Positions 50,188 through 56,767 of a stretch of DNA of 64,000 nucleotides are shown in pieces. The notes beneath the pieces were generated by a model. The model was not told the DNA's origin. It did no database searches and saw only the letters and a list, made by a program, of their open reading frames with translations. The DNA is taken from contig JBGURP010000033.1 of the NCBI GenBank assembly GCA_045132055.1, forward strand, positions 62,001-126,000. The letters run 5' to 3'. The DNA is from F23-D06 sp045132055 (lineage in GTDB: Bacteria > Bacteroidota > Bacteroidia > Bacteroidales > WCHB1-69). Positions within the stretch are counted from its first letter, which is position 1. Each line of letters begins with the position of its first letter. Position numbers and translations under genes: made by a program.

Positions 50188-50856
50188 TTAAGGAATCAAA
50201 GTGGAGTCAACTTTTTGGGAAACAATGCGATCCTGTTTGAAGGTAATCTCCTTGTACACTTTTCCGGCAGGATTGTAGTAGGTCTCTTTGCCTTCCTTTA
50301 GATTGTGCACATAGTGGGTTATCCTGTTTGTCCTGCCGACTTCATCGTAGGAGTACAGGTTGCCTGTCCCGTTCTTGAAATGCCCTTCGCCTACAATAAC
50401 CCCGCGCTCGTCATAATACGTCCAGTCGCCATCGAACAAGTCGTTCTTGAACATGCCTTCAGCTTTGACTTGTCCATTATAGTGGTATTGTTTGTAAGGG
50501 CCTTCTTTCTTTCCATGAACAAAGTAGGTCTCCTGGGTTTTCTCCCCATTGGGCGAGTACATGGTCTCCAAGCCTTCGATGGAGTCGTTGACATAGACGC
50601 AATAGGTGTCCAGATTCCCGTTTTCAAAATAGCGGTAGAAATCGCCGTTCCGCTTGCCATTTTTCATCTCCACTTCTATTTCAATGGTGTTGGGCCGTTG
50701 AAACAAATAGACACTTTTTCCGGTCTCTTTGCCGAATTTATAGTGGATGATGGATTGTAATTTTCCGTCCGGATAGTAGTTTTTCTCAGTTTTGGTGCAG
50801 GAACACAAGGTGAGCACCGCCACCATAAACAAGAATGCTGCGCACGTTTTTTTCAT
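50188..50856 (-). CDS. MORN_2-repeat lipoprotein (YwqK-like)
   Basis: A 222-residue protein with a lipoprotein signal ending LCSC and at least six MORN-type repeats (for example GKRNGDFYRYFENGNLDTY, GKKEGPYKQYHYNGQVKAEG, FDGDWTYYDERGVIVGEG). Database names such as YwqK antitoxin are inherited from the repeat; nothing here indicates a toxin-antitoxin pair. A cell-surface or periplasmic scaffold is plausible. The start at 50856 (MKKTC) or 50862 (MSMKK) fits the promoter at 50878-50885; the longer ATG at 50907 does not. Confidence 0.78.
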   Translation of the reverse strand: MKKTCAAFLFMVAVLTLCSCTKTEKNYYPDGKLQSIIHYKFGKETGKSVYLFQRPNTIEIEVEMKNGKRNGDFYRYFENGNLDTYCVYVNDSIEGLETMYSPNGEKTQETYFVHGKKEGPYKQYHYNGQVKAEGMFKNDLFDGDWTYYDERGVIVGEGHFKNGTGNLYSYDEVGRTNRITHYVHNLKEGKETYYNPAGKVYKEITFKQDRIVSQKVDSTLIP

Positions 50857-50877
50857 ACTCATTTTGCGTTTAGGCGG

Positions 50878-50885
50878 CAAAAGTA
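50878..50885 (-). promoter_or_regulatory. -7 box for the MORN/OstA-like operon
   Basis: TACTTTTG on the minus strand, about 22 nt before the MORN gene ATG. Confidence 0.7.
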
Positions 50886-50915
50886 CAAAAAACGAGAGCA
50901 AATGCAATAGAAAAG

Positions 50916-50959
50916 TTTACAGCCAAAGATTTTTGCCTGTTGGCATCTTCGGCTGTAAA
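50916..50959 (-). terminator. Terminator of the T9SS cargo gene
   Basis: TTTACAGCC and GGCTGTAAA arms with inner AAGAT/ATCTT and GCC/GGC pairs, then a T-rich run on the minus strand, 17 nt past the stop. Confidence 0.75.
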
Positions 50960-50975
50960 CGGGATGTAAGGCTGC

Positions 50976-52526
50976 TTAATACTTGACTACTTTTTTCTGG
51001 ATGGTGCCGAAGGGAGTATTCGCTTTTAGAATATAGGTGCCACTAGGTAATCCGGAGATTGAAAACGTTTGGGACTCAACAGGATGATTCCATGTCCTTA
51101 CGGATTGCCCGATCAGGTTGTATAATGTCATGGATTGTACTGTGGTGCGGCCAAGATGAATTTTAAAATCCGATTGGGTGGGGTTGGGGTAGATACCGAA
51201 TGAACCCGGATTGTAGTCCGTGACGGCAGTACTGTCACTCATGCCGTCAAACTGCGTGATTTTGATGTTGTTTAGCTGGGTATTGCCTTTGTTGGAAGAT
51301 TGCAATGCCCAGCGTATATATCTTGCACTGTGGTCGGTAATCGTGTATGCAAACCGGGTGAAGTTGTCCACGGATATGTCATCTCCGAATATGGTGGCCA
51401 GCGGATTCCAGCTTTGGCCATCAGCAGAGATACTGACTGTGAAGATGACTCCCTCGTAAGCCGAAGGATTTGAACCGCCCTTTTTCCCTTTCAACTCGAA
51501 AATTAGCGAGTCTGGCGCACTGTCCACATGCGCTACTAGACTGGCTTGGCCTGCGTGTGAGGATTCGAATTTGACGGAACCATCCGAGTAAGAGCTTCCT
51601 AAAAAATACCCTCTGAAACCTCTCATCTGCAGAATGTCGGTGTGAGAGGAGTTGCTGTTGTTGGAAATGTCAAAGGGAAGAATTACCAGGGAGTTGGTGT
51701 CCAGGATGGTGTAAGAGGTTGTGGCAACCTCACTGTCGTACATGTTTTCCTTCGTTGCGATGGCTTTGACCGTGCAACTTGAATTAATGGTAAGGGGGGC
51801 CTCGTAGCGGTTTGCACGGTCAGTTGGCACGCTATTGTCCATCGTGTAGTATATCACAGCCCCTTCCGTGGAAGTGGTGATGTTAACAATTTGAGGCTCA
51901 TAGTAGGTGCCACTTGCAGGGGAGAGGGCCGGTTTGGCTACGGTTTCCAGCACAGTTTCTTCTCCAACTATCAGCGCGAGGTCGTCAATGCGGTGATCTG
52001 CACGTGCTAGGTTGGAGAATCGAATATGAAGGTTAGAGCAGGATGGGATTCCAGGATAGTGCACTCTGTACCATCCTGATGTTCCGGTTCCAGTGGGCAG
52101 TGTGTCTGACAGGTGCAATCTTGTCCAATGGAGACTGTCGGAGGAGGTTTCGACCACCAGGTTGTTGCCATTTTCAGCGTTGGTCTTGCGCAGTCCACAA
52201 TAAAGCGACAGATTGGTGTCTGCGGCAGTATTGATGCCAGCCACCATGAACCACTTGACCGTGTCGTTGATCATCACATTGCCGCCTCCAGAGGCCATGC
52301 CATAGTTGTTTGACGCGCTGGAACTCCGAATGTCGCAGGTGCCATCGCCTGTATAGATGACAGATTGGTTTTGCCAGCCTGTATAGTTTTGCACTAAAGT
52401 GGTGGCGGTTGGGGTGCCGAAATTCTCTTCGTAAATGATTCGCTGGGTTTGTGCTTTTGACGGGATGAGCCCGAAAAGCACAGCAAATGAAAACAGAATG
52501 AGACTGAGAAAGTCTTGTTTCTTCAT
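50976..52526 (-). CDS. T9SS-exported protein with chitobiase C-terminal-type domain
   Basis: A 516-residue secreted protein: signal peptide (MKKQDFLSLILFSFAVLFGLIPSKAQ); two beta-sandwich regions, the second around 285-430; between them a CHB_HEX_C-type Ig-like domain (about 205-275, SPASGTYYEPQIVNITT and YYTMDNSVPT); and the T9SS sorting domain at the end (FGIYPNPTQSDFKI to SGLPSGTYILKANTPFG-x-IQKKVVKY). The sorting domain sends it through the outer membrane by type IX secretion. No catalytic domain is recognised, so it may be an adhesin or glycan binder. Single gene with its own promoter and terminator. Confidence 0.85.
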   Translation of the reverse strand: MKKQDFLSLILFSFAVLFGLIPSKAQTQRIIYEENFGTPTATTLVQNYTGWQNQSVIYTGDGTCDIRSSSASNNYGMASGGGNVMINDTVKWFMVAGINTAADTNLSLYCGLRKTNAENGNNLVVETSSDSLHWTRLHLSDTLPTGTGTSGWYRVHYPGIPSCSNLHIRFSNLARADHRIDDLALIVGEETVLETVAKPALSPASGTYYEPQIVNITTSTEGAVIYYTMDNSVPTDRANRYEAPLTINSSCTVKAIATKENMYDSEVATTSYTILDTNSLVILPFDISNNSNSSHTDILQMRGFRGYFLGSSYSDGSVKFESSHAGQASLVAHVDSAPDSLIFELKGKKGGSNPSAYEGVIFTVSISADGQSWNPLATIFGDDISVDNFTRFAYTITDHSARYIRWALQSSNKGNTQLNNIKITQFDGMSDSTAVTDYNPGSFGIYPNPTQSDFKIHLGRTTVQSMTLYNLIGQSVRTWNHPVESQTFSISGLPSGTYILKANTPFGTIQKKVVKY

Positions 52527-52562
52527 AGTTTTGGTTTTAATGGGTTAATAAATAAGTTGTTA

Positions 52563-52579
52563 CGGGAAAATGTTTCCCG
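52563..52579 (-). other. Stem-loop in the leader of the T9SS cargo mRNA
   Basis: CGGGAAA, loop of three, TTTCCCG, about 37-53 nt before the ATG, within a leader of about 80 nt. It may affect mRNA stability; no known riboswitch resembles it. Confidence 0.5.
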
Positions 52580-52608
52580 CGCTCATGGATATGCGTTCAA
52601 AAACGGCG

Positions 52609-52616
52609 CAAAGATA
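52609..52616 (-). promoter_or_regulatory. -7 box for the T9SS cargo gene
   Basis: TATCTTTG on the minus strand, 82 nt before the ATG. The rest of the gap to the TerB-DnaJ stop is A/T-rich without recognised signals. Confidence 0.7.
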
Positions 52617-52674
52617 AAATAAAAAACTGATAATACAATATATTGTGGAAAAATATTTAAGATATAGTTAATAT

Positions 52675-53499
52675 CTAATTCATTCCACGGGATTTCTTGA
52701 TGCGCTCGTAGGCTTCATTCACTTGGGCAAACTTGACTTCGGCGGCTTTGCGCACGTCTTCGCCCAGGTGGCTTACTTTGTCAGGATGGTGCTTCTTGGC
52801 AGCGGCGCGATAGGCTTTCTTCACCTCATCGTCAGTGGCATCCGGAGAGACTTCCAATATTTTGTAATCGTTCTCCAGTGTGGATTGGGAAACTCTGCCG
52901 CCGTATGAGGAATTGCCTTCGTAAGTGTATCCGCCGTAATCTTGCTGATATCCACCGTAGTAGGAGCCCATGAACATGGACTTGATGGCCTCGAAGTTGC
53001 TGCGGCTGATGCCACACAAGTCGGAAATGTATTGGATGGCATCCAATTCCTCCTGTCGCATGGAGCCGTCGGCCTGGGAGAAGCCGAAGAGGAATTGCAG
53101 GATGACCAGTTTCTCATATATGGTGGCGTGCTGTCGGAGGTCGGCGCACACACTCTGGATGTCGATGTCGGAGTTGAGGATGTCCCTGAAACGGAGCATG
53201 GCTGAGGAGAGTTGCTCCGAAGACATGGTTTTGGCCAAAAACTGGCGCACATATTCCATCTCGGAGCGTAATAGTCGGTTGTTGTCGGCTTTGGCCACGT
53301 ATGCAGCCAGAATCAGCTCATGCTCAGTGAAATCCTGCGATTTGTAATAATGTCTTTGAGCTTGGATTCTCTTTGTGCCAACAATGCCATCCAGTAAAGC
53401 GCCGAGCAGGAATCCTATGCCCGCGCCGGGCCATCCATAGACTATAAGTCCGATGATGGAGAATACAAAACTGAATGTTCCGGTGAAGAGACAGCCCAT
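52675..53499 (-). CDS. TerB-DnaJ membrane protein (DjlA-like)
   Basis: A 274-residue protein. Its N-terminal Gly-rich hydrophobic segment (about 8-40) anchors it in the membrane; a TerB-like helical domain spans about 58-165 (LILAAYVAKADNNRLLRSEMEYV and FGFSQADGSMRQEELDAI, both with the acidic TerB pattern); a Tyr/Gly-rich linker follows; and a C-terminal J domain (212-272) carries HPD at 238-240. This order matches DjlA, a DnaK co-chaperone tied to envelope stress. It is the third gene after clpC and kdsC and probably in their transcript. Confidence 0.88.
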   Translation of the reverse strand: MGCLFTGTFSFVFSIIGLIVYGWPGAGIGFLLGALLDGIVGTKRIQAQRHYYKSQDFTEHELILAAYVAKADNNRLLRSEMEYVRQFLAKTMSSEQLSSAMLRFRDILNSDIDIQSVCADLRQHATIYEKLVILQFLFGFSQADGSMRQEELDAIQYISDLCGISRSNFEAIKSMFMGSYYGGYQQDYGGYTYEGNSSYGGRVSQSTLENDYKILEVSPDATDDEVKKAYRAAAKKHHPDKVSHLGEDVRKAAEVKFAQVNEAYERIKKSRGMN

Positions 53500-53500
53500 G

Positions 53501-53537
53501 TAGAGATTAGAGATTAATAGATTAAAGATTAGAGATT
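53501..53537. repeat. Degenerate TAGAGATTA-type repeat after kdsC
   Basis: Steps of TAGAGATTAG, AGATTAATAG, ATTAAAGATT, AGAGATTA. It fills the 39-nt gap between the kdsC stop and the TerB-DnaJ start. Confidence 0.75.
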
Positions 53538-53538
53538 A

Positions 53539-54060
53539 TTACCAGACGAAGGCGTCGTCGTGGAACCAATTGCCTTGTGCGGTGAGCACATGTTGGATGA
53601 CGTCGCGGACGGCTCCGTTGCCGCCGGGGCGTGGCGAAACGTAGTCGGCGATGTGCATGATCTCTTCTGCCGCATCAGCGGGACAACATTTGATGCCAGC
53701 CAGCAACATCATCTTGTAATCTGGAATATCGTCGCCCATGATGAGCACGTTCTCGGGTTGCAGGTTGTGTTTTTCGAGATATTCACGGAACATCAGAATC
53801 TTGTCATGCACCTTCAGATACATCTCCATGCCAGGGAAGTCCTTGTAACGCAGTCGCATGGACTCGGCGTAGCCGCCGGAGATTACGGCCACGTTGTACC
53901 CTTTGCGGAGCGCGTATTGCAGGGCGTAGCCGTCTTTCACGTTGGTGGCGCGCACCTGCTCGCCGTCGCGTTGCACGTATATCTTGCCGTCCGAGAGCAC
54001 ACCGTCGAAGTCGAAGATGAATGTGTTGATTTTCTGTATCTTATCCTGTAACTCGGTCAT
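53539..54060 (-). CDS. kdsC: 3-deoxy-D-manno-octulosonate 8-phosphate phosphatase
   Basis: A 173-residue HAD phosphatase without cap domain. Motif I is FDFDGVLSDG (Asp17 nucleophile, Asp19), motif II AVISGG, and motif IV GDDIPDYKMM. It releases Kdo from Kdo-8-phosphate for the lipid A inner core, and works as a tetramer in known cases. Length fits KdsC. It lies 12 nt after clpC. With the lpxD-like and OstA-like genes it shows LPS synthesis. Confidence 0.9.
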   Translation of the reverse strand: MTELQDKIQKINTFIFDFDGVLSDGKIYVQRDGEQVRATNVKDGYALQYALRKGYNVAVISGGYAESMRLRYKDFPGMEMYLKVHDKILMFREYLEKHNLQPENVLIMGDDIPDYKMMLLAGIKCCPADAAEEIMHIADYVSPRPGGNGAVRDVIQHVLTAQGNWFHDDAFVW

Positions 54061-54072
54061 AATGATGCGGGT

Positions 54073-56607
54073 TTATTGCGCGATGGTTTGTTTGTTGACA
54101 ATCACTACTTCTTCTTTCAAATCATCGTAATCCAGATCCACTACGGAGCCTTGCGGCAGCGTTTGGTTCAGAATCTCTTCGGCGAGCAGGTCCTCTACGT
54201 GCTTCTGGATGGCGCGTTTCAGCGGACGGGCGCCGTAGTTGGCATCCCAGCCAGCCTCGGCGAGATGCTCTTTCGCCTTATCGGTGACATGGATTTCAAT
54301 GCCCAAATCTTTCACGCGGCCAATGACCTTCTTAAGCTCGATTTCGATGATCTTGATGATTTCATCTTTGCCCAGACTGTTGAAGTAGATGACATCATCG
54401 ACGCGGTTGAGGAACTCGGGAGAGAAGTTGGCCTTCAGCGCCTTTTCGAGGATGCCGTGTTCCACTTTGTTCTGGGCAGCCTTGGTGGCCTCGGTGTTGA
54501 AGCCTACGCCGGTGCCGAAGTCTTTCAACTCGCGCGTGCCGATGTTGGAGGTCATGATGAGGATGGTGTTCTTGAAATCGACCTTGCGGCCCATGCCGTC
54601 GGTGAGCTGGCCCTCGTCGAACACTTGCAGCAGCACGTTATAGACGTCGTGATGGGCTTTTTCGATTTCATCCAGCAAGACGATGGAGTAAGGCTTGCGG
54701 CGCACTTTCTCGGTGAGCTGGCCACCCTCTTCGTAGCCCACATAGCCGGGAGGCGCACCAATGAGTCTGGAAACGGTGTGTTTCTCCATGTACTCGCTCA
54801 TGTCGATGCGGATGATGGCATCCTGTGAGTCGAACAGATACTCGGCCAGCACTTTGGCGAGGTAGGTTTTGCCCACGCCGGTCGGGCCGAGGAAGATGAA
54901 CGTGCCGATGGGCTTGTTGGGATCCTTGAGGCCGGCGCGGTTGCGGCGGATGGCCTTGGCAATCTTGATGATGGCGTCATCCTGGCCAATGACGGTGCCT
55001 TTCAGCTCGTCGGCCATGCGCATCAGGCGTTCGCCTTCGTTCTTGGCGATGCGCTGCACAGGCACGCCCGTCATCATGGCAATCACTTCGGCTACAGTCT
55101 CCTCCGTGACGGTCGGGCGCTGGAGGTCGGACTGGCTTTCCCACTCTTTTTTGATGTCGGCCAGCTTGTTTTCCAGCTGTTTGATCTGGTCGCGGTATCC
55201 GGCGGCGGCATTGTATTGCTGCTCTTTGATGGCTTCGGATTTCAGCTTCTCGAAATCGGCAATCTCTTTTTCGACTTCCAGCAGCTCGTCTGGGACATGG
55301 ATGTTCTGGATGTGGAGGCGTGCGCCGGCCTCGTCCATCGCGTCGATGGCCTTGTCGGGCAGGCAGCGGTCTGAGATGTACCGGTTGGAGAGGGTGACGC
55401 AGGCCTTGAGCGAGTCGTCGCTGTATCTCACTAGATGGTGATCTTCGTATTTATCTTTGATGTTGTTCAGAATCTCGATGGTCTCGTCGGGCGTGGTCGG
55501 GTCGAGGATGATTTTCTGGAAGCGGCGTTCCAGCGCGCCGTCCTTCTCGATGTATTCCCGGTATTCGTCCAGGGTGGTGGCTCCGATGCATTGGAGTTCG
55601 CCACGCGCCAGGGCGGGTTTGAAGAGGTTGGAGGCGTCCATGCTGCCTGGGGAGTTGCCCGCGCCTACCATGGTGTGCAGTTCGTCAATGAACAGGATGA
55701 CGTTGGGGTTCTTCTCCAGCTCGGTGAGGATGGTCTTGACGCGCTCCTCGAACTGGCCGCGGTACTTGGTGCCAGCCACGAGGGAGGCCATGTCAAGGGC
55801 GACTACGCGTTTGTTCATGAGGGTGCGCGACACGTGGCCTTGCACGATATTCATGGCAAGGCCTTCCGCCACGGCGGATTTGCCCACGCCGGGTTCACCA
55901 ATGAGCACAGGATTGTTTTTCTTGCGGCGGCTCAGGATCTGGGCGATGCGCTCCAGCTCTTTCTGGCGGCCCACCACAGGGTCGAGCTTGCCTTCGGCGG
56001 CGAACTTGGTGAGGTCCTTGCCGAAGCTGTCCAGCATGGGCGTGGCGGAGCCTTTTGCGCTGTCCTTGGCGGCACGTGCCGAGAACCTGCGGTCTTCCTC
56101 CTCGTCGATTTCATCCTCCGGAGCCACCAAAGATTCGGTTCTGCCGGCTCCCATGTTCAACTCTTTCTTCACTTCTGCGGAGAATGAGGCATATGACAAA
56201 CCGGCTCGCGTCAAATACATCTTCACGGCGTTCGAGGCGTCGTTACGCCCGTCACGCAGCACGGCGAGGATGAAATGATAGGATTCCACCACATCGCTCC
56301 TGAACTCTTTAGAAATCAGGTAGGAGAGACGCAACGTGTTGTCTGTCTGGGTGTTGAACTTCAACTGGGAAGCCTCGATCTCCACCTTGTTCTCGTTGCT
56401 GTCAATCAGCTCCTCGATTTTGGTGCGGAGAGCATTCACGTCAATACGATATATATTAAAAAGATTCTTCGTGGTGCTCTCGTTAGGATAACGGAGGATG
56501 GCCACGGTGAGATGCTCGATGCCGATGTTGGGGGAATGATAGTAAGCTGCTATCTTGCCGGATTCCTCCAGCGCATATTTCATTTCGTCAGAATACTTGA
56601 TTTCCAT
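54073..56607 (-). CDS. clpC: ATP-dependent Clp protease ATPase subunit ClpC
   Basis: An 844-residue HSP100 unfoldase with two AAA modules. N-domain 1-150 (Clp repeats, GIEHLTVAILR), Walker A GEPGVGKS (237-244), a UVR-type middle segment (LKSEAIKEQQYNAAAGYRDQIKQLE, about 430-470), second Walker A GPTGVGKT (574-581), then the C-terminal D2-small domain. The short UVR middle, not the long ClpB coiled coil, identifies ClpC, which feeds ClpP. clpP is not in this window. First gene of clpC, kdsC, TerB-DnaJ; -7 box at 56625-56632. Confidence 0.94.
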   Translation of the reverse strand: MEIKYSDEMKYALEESGKIAAYYHSPNIGIEHLTVAILRYPNESTTKNLFNIYRIDVNALRTKIEELIDSNENKVEIEASQLKFNTQTDNTLRLSYLISKEFRSDVVESYHFILAVLRDGRNDASNAVKMYLTRAGLSYASFSAEVKKELNMGAGRTESLVAPEDEIDEEEDRRFSARAAKDSAKGSATPMLDSFGKDLTKFAAEGKLDPVVGRQKELERIAQILSRRKKNNPVLIGEPGVGKSAVAEGLAMNIVQGHVSRTLMNKRVVALDMASLVAGTKYRGQFEERVKTILTELEKNPNVILFIDELHTMVGAGNSPGSMDASNLFKPALARGELQCIGATTLDEYREYIEKDGALERRFQKIILDPTTPDETIEILNNIKDKYEDHHLVRYSDDSLKACVTLSNRYISDRCLPDKAIDAMDEAGARLHIQNIHVPDELLEVEKEIADFEKLKSEAIKEQQYNAAAGYRDQIKQLENKLADIKKEWESQSDLQRPTVTEETVAEVIAMMTGVPVQRIAKNEGERLMRMADELKGTVIGQDDAIIKIAKAIRRNRAGLKDPNKPIGTFIFLGPTGVGKTYLAKVLAEYLFDSQDAIIRIDMSEYMEKHTVSRLIGAPPGYVGYEEGGQLTEKVRRKPYSIVLLDEIEKAHHDVYNVLLQVFDEGQLTDGMGRKVDFKNTILIMTSNIGTRELKDFGTGVGFNTEATKAAQNKVEHGILEKALKANFSPEFLNRVDDVIYFNSLGKDEIIKIIEIELKKVIGRVKDLGIEIHVTDKAKEHLAEAGWDANYGARPLKRAIQKHVEDLLAEEILNQTLPQGSVVDLDYDDLKEEVVIVNKQTIAQ

Positions 56608-56624
56608 TTTAAAAAAATTTGGCG

Positions 56625-56632
56625 CAAAAGTA
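56625..56632 (-). promoter_or_regulatory. -7 box for clpC operon
   Basis: TACTTTTG on the minus strand, 17 nt before the ATG, so a very short leader. No CIRCE or CtsR-like inverted repeat is seen. Confidence 0.68.
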
Positions 56633-56692
56633 CAAAAAAATGGCGGAGTAAAAAAATTGACTTTGACAATGTCGAGATTCCAAAAATTTTAG

Positions 56693-56700
56693 TATTTTCG
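56693..56700 (+). promoter_or_regulatory. Variant -7 box for gyrA
   Basis: TATTTTCG, one base off TAnnTTTG, with TTTG at 56672-56675 as possible -33 element (17 nt gap). The leader is about 60 nt and contains no recognised fold. Confidence 0.55.
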
Positions 56701-56767
56701 TGCCTTATTTGTGTAAAAAGTAATTATTTAATTGACAGTAATTTAGAAGAAACAAAAAATAGATAAA

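Noticed and set aside
50188..50856. Toxin-antitoxin system suggested by YwqK-type annotation
   Set aside because: Only MORN repeats and a lipoprotein signal are visible; the neighbour is an OstA-like envelope protein, not a toxin.
54073..56607. ClpB disaggregase
   Set aside because: It lacks the long ClpB middle coiled coil and has a short UVR-type segment, as in ClpC.
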